Shown here: piece after piece, positions 35,968-46,896 of the stretch | Layout of the letters: the number at the start of each line of letters is the position of its first letter | How positions within the stretch are numbered: position 1 is the first letter of the stretch | NCBI GenBank assembly: GCA_948567375.1 | Contig: OX419758.1 | Coordinates: 53,511,001 to 53,575,000 of the forward strand | Reading direction: 5' to 3' | DNA: 64,000 nucleotides | DNA from: Lunularia cruciata | Taxonomy: Eukaryota > Streptophyta > Marchantiopsida > Lunulariales > Lunulariaceae | Position numbers and translations under genes: made by a program | Notes under the pieces: model-generated | Told to the model about the DNA's origin: nothing | The model's input: only the letters and a program-made list of their open reading frames with translations | The model's database searches: none

Positions 35968-37720
35968 TTAAAGTACCTATTTAAAGTGTAATACTTGTTT
36001 AAAGTGTGGAGTTTGGGAGAGTGTGGAGACGGGAGAGAAGAGGGAGAGATGTGAGAGGAAAGATATATTTTTGAGATCTCTCTAGCATATAGCACTTGAG
36101 TGAATAGTAGATTTTCTTTCTTTTTCATTTTTGGTTCCAATGGTACCAAGATTGAAGACTATGGAAAATTGAGTAGAAAGTTATGTACAGTTTTAGGTTT
36201 TTTTAGGGTTGGGAATTTATATTTCTAATTTCTTGGTTTTCATGATTGAGTTCCATGGAAACTTAGTTTGAAATTTTTTGAGATGAAAATTGAAATCTAT
36301 GAGAGTTTATAGTGTTTAGGGTTTGGAGAGATTGTATTTTCTTATGTGAGGGGTTGTGGTTCTACAAGTATGTGGAGATATGGAGAGGAGCATCATGTCT
36401 TACTATCATTATTCTTGTGCTAGCCATGGCTACACCTTCCCATGTGGGGCCGCCAAGAGCGGCTTGGGATACACCATGTACGGTGTATCATTAATGCTTT
36501 ACCTCGCAAGAGGTAAAGAGCCATGTGGGAAGGATGCACAAGGACCATAATTGGATCACTTGGGATGCTCACATAAGGCAAGCAACCACATCAACAACAG
36601 TGACACTTGGGATTGCACACGCTTCTTCTATCTCTTTGTTGACCATTCTAGGGATACTAATCAAGTCGTGGGAGTGGTTAGCTTCTCAAGTGGATTGCAT
36701 TTTGGGGTTATTTGAGACTAGTTTTCCATATCCACGTCTATCTCATAGGCTACCCTATACACTCCATGATGAGGCTAGACAAGCTTTTTATGTACCACTT
36801 GACCATTTGGCACATGATCCCTTGGATGAGTTAGCATGGTTCTTATTCTTCTTACTCCACCAATGGTATCTTTGTAAAGATAGAAAGGGACATGCAAGGC
36901 ATAGAGAGGTGGCTGTAAATTTTATCAATTCCAAGTGGGGGATTGGGCAGCCCTTTAGGAAGAATCTGTTAGGGCGGCATATTTTAGGAGATAGGTTTTG
37001 CCATAGGATACCACAAAGTATGACGGTGGTATCTTGATTACGATGGTGTAGAACATTTGGTTAGGCAAGAGAGTTTAGTAAAGCAACATGAGCACTACAT
37101 CCTTTGTCTATGGCTAGTCCTATTGATGAGACCATCTTCTCCCTACACTCACTATATCCAATGGTAGAAGAGGGATTACCATTAGAGGTCTTAGATTATT
37201 AGCATGAGCAGCCTTTAGGTCTTGATAGGTCACTTTTTCACAAGCATTGTACACTACCCCTTGCCTTTCCTCACAAGGCTTGTTAGGGATGGTATAAGCA
37301 CCTTAAAGATTGCTTCTAGGCAGATGATCCTTCCAATGGTTTTACCAAGTTGTTTTAGGTGGTTGTAGTAGTAGCAAGAGGAGACATTCCTATATCTGTT
37401 AGTCAGGTGTTAGGTGAAAACGACTTCTTGTGATAGAGAAGAACACATAAGGCATCAGACCAAGTGATAATGGAGAGATCTTTTTTCATTTGGTCAACCA
37501 TACCATTGTCCTTCAACATCATTTTCACTTTTGATATCACCTCAATCCACATCAATTTGGAGTAGCTACACTTGGAAGATGTGAGGCTATATCTCTAAGC
37601 ATTAAGGCAATCCTAGATATCCATCTAGAGTGGGTCATCCTATAGGTGGATGTTGAGAATTCTTTTAATAGTGTCTCATGGGCATCCATCTTTAGATAGC
37701 TTAGGGATGTTAGTGTATCC

Positions 37721-38143
37721 TTGGCAAGTCTAATTCCTTTTGTGCGGTCTTTTTATAGCTCTCTTGCTTGCCTTTACTACAAACACGATTATTCACAAGA
37801 AGGAGTCACCATCTTGGAGTTAGTTGCTGGTACATGTCAGGGAGATCCTTTAGGAGGACCCTTATTTGCCATGGCTCACTTTAGAGCTCTCTTATCTACT
37901 ACTTTGGCCATGCCAGGTTGTGAATTTCCCTCCTTGGCAGATGCTACACACATCATGGGCCTTATAGATCAGATTAGGCAGGCCTTTGACCACTTGACTA
38001 TTGAGCTATATCTAGTAGGGTTGAGAGTCAAGGTGTCAAAATGTAGGGCATGGTCTCCTTTAGGTATTCCTCCCCACCTTGAGATTCTAGAGGGGTGTAT
38101 CACATCTACAAATGGACTACATATTCTTGGAGTGCCAACATGA
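37721..38143 (+). pseudogene. LINE B reverse transcriptase, C-terminal part of the core
   Basis: The open frame reads 'GTCQGDPLGGPLFAMAHFRA' (RT motif with GDPLG), then 'SLADATHIMGLIDQ' where LADD is expected, then 'LVGLRVKVSKCRAWSP' (thumb). The upstream part carries 'VDVENSFNSVSWASIF' with stops. The Asp-to-Ala change would abolish polymerase activity. Confidence 0.85.
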
Positions 38144-38840
38144 TCCGATGATTTTGTCACATGCTTCTTAGATGCTACTCTTGCAGAGGATGTTCTCCCT
38201 GTGGATGACCTTCTATTAGTAGGAGATCCGCATGTGGCATTTGGTATAATCTCCTCTAGTATTGCTTGTCTACCAACTTACCTCCTCCGCATAGTTCCTC
38301 CCTCTTTGTCCTTCTTATCACATCTGAGAGTCTTTGATAGGAGGATTATGGGAGTCTTTGGTGATATCATTGGACCAAGGACATTTGATTGTGTGATATG
38401 GTATTTGACACATAAATATATGGCTCTAGTGATCTTGTGTGGAGGGTTGGCTTGTTATCTATGGAGGAGATGGCACCTATAGCATTTTTGGGTAGTTGGA
38501 CTCTCTCGGTACCCTTACTTTCCTCTCATTTTGTGGTTTTTGATATGTTGGCTTGGATACTTATGTGATAGAGGTGGAGGAGGGATCCTTTTCTCTCTAA
38601 ATGTTATTGCGGGAAATGAGAGATATACTATCTCCACGGGCACACAAGGACTTTCCATCTTTTGCTTCACTATTGTTAGATTAGACTAGAGGTTTATAGT
38701 CTTTTTTTATGGAGTGAGAGTGTGAGGATACACTACATTCTCTTTTAGTTGACTCGTCCATTCCTCAAGCTACTAGAGCATGTCTTTGCTCTTCGTCCGA
38801 CAAGGATTCAAACTCATGGATCTTAGCTTGATCATGCATT

Positions 38841-39420
38841 ATGGTATTTCAACTTGCATCATCTACTTTCTCTACAGTGATGAGGTTTCACCTAGGTTTG
38901 GTCCATCCATTTGCATCTTCATTACTCATTTATGAGTGTGGTTCTACACTAGATGCAACAGCGGTCCATATGACACAATGTTCTTTTGGAGGACAAAGGA
39001 TAGCTACCCATGATGCTATTAGGGGCATAGTGTTTGCTATGGCACAAGAGAGTGGATACTTGGCTTGGAGGGAGTTTATATGCTTTGAGTTCATATGCTT
39101 TGCAGACAACATGTGTCAGGGCAGACTTATACTTGGTCCAAGACGATCAAGTGACAATAACGGATGTAGTGGTTACGAACACTACTCTTGATATAATTTT
39201 GGGGGGAGTGATTACCCATCCCCTTGGATGTGTGGCAAGTGCAGCAGCAAGTCGTAAGGTCTCCAAGTATAGGGGCATGCAGCGCGGTCACCTCTTTGTT
39301 CCTCTAGCCTTGGAGTTATATGGAGCGATGGACATGACGTTCGACACTTTTGTCAAGGAGTGCACGAGAGCTTATCATGTTAGGTGCCAGGGATACCAGT
39401 CTCACTCTCATACTTTGTAG
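38841..39420 (+). pseudogene. LINE B CCHC-like knuckle and endonuclease-like domain
   Basis: It reads 'YECGSTLDATAVHMTQC' (first knuckle Cys changed to Tyr), 'THDAIRGIVFAMAQESGYLAW', then 'RADLYLVQDDQVTITDVVVT' and 'FVPLALELYGAMD'. The ADLYL...x12...DVVV spacing fits the D-x12-14-D core of restriction-like endonucleases of R2-type LINEs. It is split over two frames by a small duplication near 39080. Confidence 0.75.
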
Positions 39421-39589
39421 CATATTTTAGACCATGTGTGTCCATTGCTCTATAGAGGGCAGTGGGTGGTGCAATCATAAGAGAGCAATCACATCAGGTG
39501 ATGCTTCTTTGCATGCTCCAATTGTTTGTAGACCATACAACTTGCACAGCTTGGATATCTTAGGTGCATTGGTGCAGATTTCTCACATC

Positions 39590-39840
39590 TACAATATTGG
39601 GGCTTAGTCCCATTTTATCTATTTTGTTGCACCCTTGTACGGCTTGATGGGGTCTTCCCATCCTTCATGTTTTTACGCGGTCTCACTTTCTAGTGATGTC
39701 TTAGGTGTAGTAGTGCAAATTTCTCATATCTATATTATTGTGGCCTAGCCCCGTTTACCTCTTTTGTGTCTTCCTTGTATTGCTTGATGGGGTCTTCCCA
39801 TCCTTCATGTGTTCTCCGCCGTCGCCCTTTCCCTAACATC
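39590..39840 (+). repeat. Tandemly doubled LINE 3' tail
   Basis: Two tail copies, each with a CTTAGTCCC or CCTAGCCCC block followed by 'GATGGGGTCTTCCCATCCTTCATG', lie one after the other at the end of copy B. They are separated by 'GTGATGTCTTAGGTGTAGTAG', which repeats text found upstream of the first tail. Confidence 0.8.
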
Positions 39841-40185
39841 TTGGCAATGTTGTTGCTTTCAAGCTTCTAATAGACTAGACGGGTTTACAATTACCAATAC
39901 ATTTCTGATTAAATAAAGTACAATGGCGGAGTTGTTTACATGGTAAGTTCTGCAGGACCAAAATTCAAAGAACTTTGTAATAGCTGCTTAATATTTTGGG
40001 ATTGAGTCAAAATTGGCATCAACAAGCTGTAAGCTAATTGGCCAACGAGTCAGGAGTGTATGAGAGCCCTACCACCAAATGTGGAACTGAGATCTTTAGT
40101 TCTAGACTAGAGAATAAGGACACTAGTCGATAAAATTAGTTTAGGGTACTCGTCAATAAAGCGGTACCGTAGTCTCAGTCTCATT
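39841..40185. other. Spacer between LINE copies B and C
   Basis: About 345 bp of non-LINE sequence. It ends with AGTCTCATT (40177-40185), which recurs after copy C. No gene is seen. Confidence 0.6.
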
Positions 40186-40646
40186 GAGAGTGTGCAGGAG
40201 AGTGTGGAGACGGGGAGAAGAGAGGGAGAGACAAGAGACTATATCTATTTTTTTGAGTGTTCTCTAGCATGTAGCACTCAAGTGAATAGTCAATTCTCTT
40301 CATTTTTCAATTTTGGTTCCATTGGCACCTAGATTGAAGGCTATGGAGAATGGATAGAAAGTTATGAGGATTTTTAGTTTTTTTAGGGTTTAGAGTGATC
40401 ATTATATTGAGAGTGATGGGTCAGGAATTTTCATTTCCAATCTCTTGGTTTTTATGATTAAATTCCATGGGAATTTAGTTTGAAAACTTTGGAGATGGAA
40501 ATTGAAAGTTACGAGAGTTATAGATTTTAGGGTTTGGAGAGATTGTTTTCTTATGTGAGTTGGGATGTGAGGGGTTGTGGTTTTGCAGATATGGGGATAT
40601 ATGGAGAGGAGCAGCATGTGTTACTATCATTATTCTTGTGCTAGCC

Positions 40647-40832
40647 ATGGCTACACCTTCCCATGTGGGGTCGCCTAGAGTGAGTCGGGATACACCATGC
40701 TCGGTGTGTCACCGACGCTTTACCTTGCAAGGAGTAAAGACCCATATGGGAAGGATGCACAAGGACTATGATTTGGACCACTTGGAATGCCCACGTGAGA
40801 CAAGCAACCACATTGACAATAGTGACACTTGA
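40647..40832 (+). pseudogene. LINE C N-terminal zinc-finger segment
   Basis: From the ATG at 40647 the frame reads 'MATPSHVGSPR', then 'CSVCHRRFTLQGVKTHMGRMH', a C-x2-C-x11-H-x4-H finger close to the classic C2H2 spacing. In R2-type LINEs such fingers bind target DNA. The frame stops at 40832; similar linker text continues in other frames to 41430. Confidence 0.75.
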
Positions 40833-41430
40833 GATTACACACGCTTCTTCTATCTTTTTGTTGATCGTTCCAAGGATACCGAGTCGTGGGAGTGGTTAGC
40901 TTCTCAGGCGGGTTGCATTTTGGGGTTATTTAAGACTAGTTTTCCATGTCCACGTCTATTCCATAGGCTACCCCGCACACTCCATGATGAGGCTAGACAT
41001 GCTTTTTGCCTACCACTTGATTGTTTGGCACGTGATCTCTTGGACGAGTTAGCATGGTTCCTATTTCTCTTACTCCCTTGATGGTGTCTTTGTTATGCTA
41101 GAGGGGGACGTGTGAGGCATAGAGAGGTGGCTGCCAGATTTCATCGATTCCGAGCGGGGGATTGGGCAGCCCTTCAAGAGGAGTCTGTTAGGGCTACATG
41201 ATTTAGGAGATAGGCATCGCCACAGGATACCACAGAGTCCACTTGATTATGGCGATGTAGGACATTGGGTCAGGCGGGAGAGTTTAGTAGAGCAGCACAA
41301 GCGCTACATCCTTTGTCTATAGCGAGTCCTACTAATAAGACTATCTCTTCCCTACGCTCATTACATCCTATAGCAGTAGAGTGACTACCACTAGAGGTCT
41401 TAGATTATCAGCCTGAGCAGCCTTTATGTC

Positions 41431-42460
41431 TTGATAGGTCGCTATTTGCACAAGCATTGTGCACTGCCCCTCGTCTTTCCTCAAAAGGCTTGTCAAGGAT
41501 GGTTTATGAGCACCTTAGGAGATTGCTTCCAGGCAGATGACCCTTCTAGTGGTTTTACCAAGTTGTTTCAGGTGGCTACAACAATAGCGAGAGGAGACAT
41601 TCCTATGTTTGTTAGTCGGGTGTTAGGTGCTAGTCGACTTCTCATGATGGAGAAGGACATGGGAGGCATTAGACCAATTACTATTGGAGAGATCTTTTTG
41701 CGTTTGGTCCGTCGTACCATTGTCCTTCAACATTTTTCTCACTTTCAACAACACCTTAGTCCACATCAGTTTGGAGTAGCTACACCTGGTGGATATGAGG
41801 CTATATCTCTATGCATTAGAGCACTCTTAGATATCCATCCGGAGTGGGTCATCCTACAAGTGGATGTTGAGAACGCTTTTAATAGCATCTCACGGGCATC
41901 CATCTTTAGAGAGCTTAGGGAGGCTGGTGGATCCTTGGCGAGTCTCATTCCTTTTGTGTGATCTTTTTACGGCTCTCTTGCTTCCCTTTACTACCAGCAT
42001 GGTGGTTCACAAGAGGGAAGTCACTGTCTTGGAGTCAGTTGTTGGTACAGGGAGATCAGGGAGATCCTTTGGGGGGGGGGGGGGGCCCTTATTTGCCATG
42101 GCTCACTTTAGAGCTCTCCTATCTACTACTTTGGCCATGCAAGGTTGTGTATTTTCCTCCTTGGTAGATGATACACACATCATAGGCCTTGTAGATCAGA
42201 TTAGGCAGGCCTTTGACTACTTGACTACCAAGCTACATCTAGTAGGCTTGAGAGTCAAGGTGTCAAAGTGTAGGGCATCGTCCTCTTTATGTATCCCTCC
42301 ACACCTTGAGCTTCTAGAGGGATGTATCACAGCCACAAATGGACTTCGTCTTCTTGGAGTGCCAATAGGATCAAAGGATTTTGTCACACGCTTCCTAGAC
42401 ACTGCCCTTGCAGAGGATGTTCTCTACGTGGATGACCTTCCATTATTAGGAGATCCATAG
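41431..42460 (+). pseudogene. LINE C reverse transcriptase
   Basis: 41431-41961 gives 'GDIPMFVSRVL', 'MGGIRPITIGEIFLRLV', 'LSPHQFGVATPGGYEAI' and 'ILQVDVENAFNSISR', the RT fingers and palm with the first catalytic Asp. A TGA at 41959-41961 replaces an Arg codon. The next frame (to 42460) carries 'GGPLFAMAHFRALLSTTLA', 'SLVDDTHIIGLVDQ' (VDD in place of LADD, Asp pair kept) and 'LHLVGLRVKVSKCRA'. A 15-base G run at 42071-42085 and a nearby 9-bp duplication disturb the frame between them. Confidence 0.88.
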
Positions 42461-43105
42461 GTGGCATTTGGTATACTCTCTTCCAATATTGCTCGTCAAC
42501 CATCCTACCTCATCCGTACAATTCCTCCCTCATCGTCCTTTCTATCACATTTGGGAGCATTTGATAGGAGGATTATGGGAGTCTTTGGTGATATTATTGG
42601 ACTAGGGACTTTTGAGTGTGTGATAGGGGATTTGGCACGTAGACAGACGGCTCTGCCAATCTCATGTGGTAGGATTGGCTTGCTTTTTATGGAGGTGACG
42701 GCACCTATAGCATTTTTGGGTAGTTGGGCTCTCTCGGCACCCCTACTTTCCTCCCATTTTGTGGTTGTTGATAGGCCAATTTTGGAGACTATATGACAGA
42801 GGTGGAGGGAGGATCCTATTCTCTTCAAGTGTTATTGCGGGAGACAAGAGATAGTCTATCCCCTCAAGCACGTGAGGATTTTCCACCTTTTGCTTCACTA
42901 TCGTCAGATTGGACTAGAGGTTTACAGTCTTCCTTGATGGAGTGATAGTGTGAGCATACATTACATTCTCTCTTAGACAACTCGTCCATTCCTCCGGCTA
43001 CTAGAGCACGTTTGCTCTTGCTCCGGCAAGGGTGCAGGCTCTTGGATCCTAGCTCGACCGTGCATTAGGGGATTCCGATTCGCACCAGCTACTTTCTCTA
43101 CAACA

Positions 43106-43633
43106 ATGAGGTTTTGCCTAGGTTTGGTCCACCCATCTGAATCTTCATTACTCACTTGTGAGTGTGGTTCTACACTAGATGCAGCAGCGGTCCACATGAC
43201 ATGGTGTCCTTTTGGAGGACAGAGGATAGCTACCCATGATGCCATTAGGGACATAGTGTTTGCTATGGCACGAGAGAGTGGATACTTGGCTTGGAGGGAG
43301 CGTTTGTATGCTTTGCAGACAACACGTGTCAGGGCAGACTTATACTTGGTGTGAGATGATCAGGTGACAGTAGCGGATGTCGTGGTGACGGACTCTACAC
43401 GGGATACAGTTTCGGAGGGAGTGATTACACATCCTCCTGGATGGGCAGCGAGTGTAGCAGCAGGTTGCAAGGTCTCCAAGTATAGGGGCATGCAGCGAGG
43501 TCACCTCTTTGTTTCTCTAGCCTTGGAGTTATATGGAGCGATGGACACGGCATTTGACACATTTGTCAGGGAGTGCATGAGAGCTTATCATGTTAGGCGT
43601 CAGGGGTACCATTCTCACTTTCATACTTTGTAG
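43106..43633 (+). pseudogene. LINE C CCHC-like knuckle and restriction-like endonuclease
   Basis: It reads 'CECGSTLDAAAVHMTWC' (C-x-C-x9-H-x3-C) then 'HDAIRDIVFAMARESGYLAW', 'RADLYLV' and, after a TGA in place of Gln (43352), 'DDQVTVADVVVTD' and 'FVSLALELYGAMD'. The D-x12-D pair with the preceding Arg and the later 'KVSKYRG' fit a PD-(D/E)XK nuclease. The nuclease call is by pattern only; the knuckle is clearer. Confidence 0.75.
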
Positions 43634-43821
43634 CATATTTTAGACAGTGTGTGTCTATTGCTTTACAGAGGGCAGTGGCTGATGCAATCCATAAGAGAGC
43701 AATCACATTAGGTGATGTTTTTTCGGATGCTCCAGTTGTGTGTAGACCGTACGACTTGCATAGCTCGGATATCTTAGGTGCGGTGGGGCAGATCTCTCAT
43801 TTGGACTCTATTGGGGCTTAG
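43627..43821 (+). pseudogene. LINE C C-terminal extension in the shifted frame
   Basis: This frame is open for 64 codons: 'FVAYFRQCVSIALQRAVADA', then 'IHKRAITLGDVF', 'PVVCRPYDLHSSDILGAV' and a TAG embedded in GGGGCTTAGCCCC. Text equivalent to it follows the TTTGTAG stop in copies B and D as well, always one frame away from the upstream domain. It is probably the true end of the ORF. Confidence 0.7.
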
Positions 43822-43912
43822 CCCCATGTTACCTTTTTTGTCTCTCCCTTGTACTGCTTGATGGGGTCTTCCCATCCTTAGTTTTTCCCTTATGCGGTTC
43901 GCCTCTTTAATT

Positions 43913-45614
43913 AGTCTCATTCTCGGCAACAAGCCATTACAGGTTCTCTTATTAGAGGATCCTCCCTTACCACTCATTGCAGCTGCATCGATAAAAGCAA
44001 ATGAATATCGAGAGAGCTTTGTAGCTTCTGTCTCCACCGGGTGCGTGGCTTGTTCGGACTGCAATATACTTCTCATGTCAATGTGAAACGAGCGAGTCCG
44101 GACAAGTTGGATGCATAACACCGCGTTCAGCTTTTATTGTAGATTCCATGGTGTCGCCATAACTAGTGCACTCGGTGGGTTGGAAAGTATCAAAGGAAGT
44201 GCCATCCCTGGAATAAATTGCAGGTTCAAAATGCTCAGCATTGTTAAGATTTGTAACAAGCTAAGATAGTACCAACAGAATTTTTACCGGGTGCACAGAG
44301 TCAGTAATAGAAGGTCGGTGTTGAGCTTCTAAAGGCCATGGTTGTGACAAAAGGAAGAACACCAATTCCACTGGCAAACTAGAGTAGTACAACTGTACTC
44401 GTAAGACACCAGACACGGAAATGAAAGCAGCAAGTTTGGAACAAGCCTGGTTTATGCCGCTTAAGCATTGGTTGATGGATCCTGATGTCAAATAGAATGT
44501 CTGTGAACTTCCCCTTCCCGGAGTAGAGAACAGCGGAAATAGAACCGGAGCGACAGAGCATGACAAACAATGCAAAAGAAGGGCGGAAAATAAGTTTAGA
44601 ATTTGCTATTTACAGCCAGTGACCGCAGACATCAACTTGAGATTGGGCATATACCGGATGCTGACAGTCACGTCCGTGACTCAAAATGTCACTGCAAGGA
44701 GCTAGTCTTCACTATGACAAGTACCGGCTCCTTCGGGAAGGACTTTAGATTTTGGCTGGATATAAATCTCCCCCGCGGCCAACGGTGGCGATTCAAAAGG
44801 CGGCGCTGCACCCGTTTCCATACCAATCTTGTCCTGTATCACCGCCTCAATCCTTGGATGGTGAACAATCGATCGACCTTGATCTGCGGAATGCGAAGTC
44901 CTGTTGAGAAGGATGTATTGAGCCTCTAATCCTGTTCCTGTTCTTCTACTTCTATTTCTACTAGATGTGGATTTACCTCAATTCGGATTGTTGAACTCCC
45001 TTCTCGTTTATCCATTCCACTTGATAACATTCAGCAACGGATCTCCATGTATGTGCACAAGTTGTTAAGTAAGGGACCGTTGAGCAGCGAATCTTCACAC
45101 TGTAGTCGTAAGTTCGTGCCGTCGTGCTTCTCTCTTAGCTTTTATAGTTATGACAGATCTTAGCATAATATAACACACTTCACTGTGCCGAACATCAAGT
45201 CCAGCTCTCTCTACGACTTGAACTCCGTTGGGAAATCGTCATCTTGATTATCCGACCAATCAATCTCAGTTATCACAACGGAGATTATGGGAATCATTTC
45301 ATTTCAGATGTACCGGCAACAATTGCAATTTGAGCAATGGTGTAGACTAATTTACTGGCGTTGTGAGAGAGATCAAAGAATTCAACGACAAGTGGAAAAG
45401 AGAAGATTTCGGATTCATTTTGTGTCTCGTCCCACTCCATTTTGACCTATTGGTACAACTTGTTGTTGGTAAGTTTTCCCTTCTCGGAATTTTGGAGACG
45501 ACAAATCTTGATTTGTAATACAAACAAAAAATTTCAGATGACGAAATTTCGCACATTCAAAGTGGTATTATATTGGTTTCTAGGTCAAGGATATGAGTCC
45601 TTCCCCAATATAGT
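43913..45614. other. Spacer between LINE copies C and D
   Basis: About 1.7 kb of non-LINE sequence. It contains some longer open frames (43892-44086 +, 44603-44929 +, 44261-44575 -) with no recognisable family and no consistent splice signals. I call no gene here. Confidence 0.5.
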
Positions 45615-46896
45615 GAGGAGGAGTTCGGGAGAGGAGAGGGAGAGATATGAGAGGAAAGATATATATTTTATGAGTGCTCTCTAGCGTATAGCACTTAGTC
45701 AATTCAGTTTGTTTTTCAATTCCATTTCCATTGGTACTTAGCTTGAAGAAAGTTGAGAATTGAGAAGAAAGTTATTAGGATTTTTATGTTTTTTAGAGTG
45801 ATCATTACATATTGAGAGTAGTGGATCTGGAATTTTCATTTCTAATTTCTTTTTCAATAATTGAGTTTCATGTTAGTTTTAAAATTTTTGATATGGAAAT
45901 TGAAAGTTATGAGAATTTATAGTTTTTAGTGTTTAGAGAGATTGTACTTTTTTTTGTGAGTTGGAATGTGAGTGGTTGTGGTTCTATAAATATGGGGAGA
46001 TATAGAGAGGAGCATCATGTGTTACTATAGTTATTATTGTGTTAGCCATGACTACACCTTCCCATGTGGGGTTGCCTAGAGCGGCTTGGGATACACCATG
46101 CTCGGTGTGTCATCGACGCTTTACCTTGCAAAGGGTAAAGATCCATCTGGGAAGGATGTACAAGGACCATTTGGGATGCCCATGTAAGGCGAGCAACCAT
46201 ATCGATAATAGTAACACTCGGGATTACGCACGCTTCTTTTATCCCTTTGTTGACCGTTCTAGGAACACCGATCAAGTCGTGGAAGTGGTTAGCTTCTCAT
46301 ATGGGTTGTATTTTGGAGTTATTTGAGACTAGTTTCCATGTCCACGTCTATTCAATAGGCTACCCCACACACTCCATGATGAGGCCAAACATGTTTTTTG
46401 CCTATCACTTGATCTTTTGGCATGTGATTCCTTGGATGAGTTGGCATGGTTCTTGTTCTTCTTACTCACTTGATGGTATCTTCGTTATGCTAGAGAGGGA
46501 CGTGTAGGGCATAGTGAGGTGATTGCTAGATTTCATCGATTTTGAGTGGGGGATTGGGCGGCCCTTCAAGAGGAGTTTGTTAGGACTACACAATTTAGGA
46601 GACAAGTTTTGCCATAGGATACCACAAAGTCCACTCAATTATGATGGTGTAGGACATTGAGTAAGGCGGGAGAATTTAGTAGAGTACCATAAGCACTACA
46701 CCCTTTGTCTATGGCTAGTCCTATTGATGAGACTATCTCTTCCTTATGCTCACTACATCCTATGGCAATAGAGTGGCTACCACTAGAGGTTTTAGGTTAT
46801 CATCTTGAGCAGCCTTAATGTCTTGATAGGTCACCTTTTGCACAAGCATTGTGCACTACCCCTCACCTTTCCTCAAGAGGCTTGTTAGGGATGGTA
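45615..46896 (+). mobile_element. LINE copy D, left part (split by G3)
   Basis: It shows the purine-rich leader and the zinc-finger segment 'CSVCHRRFTLQRVKIHLGRMY' (last His changed to Tyr) near 46099-46161, and linker text up to TGGTA at 46892-46896, where G3 is inserted. The copy resumes at 52092. Confidence 0.85.

Larger units (their letters stand above)
36010..39840 (+). mobile_element. LINE copy B (RLE-type non-LTR retrotransposon, full span)
   Basis: It starts with the purine-rich leader shared by copies C and D (GAGAGTGTGGAGACGGGAG...). The order is leader, damaged zinc finger (second Cys to Tyr, then a stop, near 36480), RT (37600-38480), CCHC-like segment and endonuclease (38840-39420), and 3' tail. 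The RT active-site motif reads LADA instead of LADD (about 37940), so the catalytic Asp pair is lost. Two copies of the 3' tail lie in tandem (39590-39690 and 39700-39840). Many frame breaks are present. Confidence 0.85.
40186..43912 (+). mobile_element. LINE copy C: most complete RLE-type non-LTR retrotransposon
   Basis: This 3.7-kb unit is flanked by AGTCTCATT at 40177-40185 and 43913-43921, a candidate 9-bp target-site duplication. The order is purine-rich leader (40186-40560), N-terminal zinc finger (40698-40760), conserved linker, RT (41431-42460), CCHC-like knuckle plus endonuclease (43106-43633), a C-terminal helix-rich extension one frame over (43627-43821), then a non-coding tail containing GGGGCTTAGCCCC and ending TTATGCGGTTCGCC. 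Several stops are present (for example TGA at 41959, TAG near 42458, TGA near 43352) and a 15-G run breaks the RT frame. The layout matches R2/NeSL-type LINEs rather than the L1/RTE types usual in plants. Confidence 0.88.

Noticed and set aside
43892-44086. 64-aa ORF spanning the 3' junction of LINE C
   Set aside because: It starts inside the LINE tail, crosses the target-site repeat, and the matching left flank is not coding.
44603-44929. 108-aa ORF between LINE copies C and D
   Set aside because: No recognised motif and no supporting splice or repeat evidence; it could be chance.
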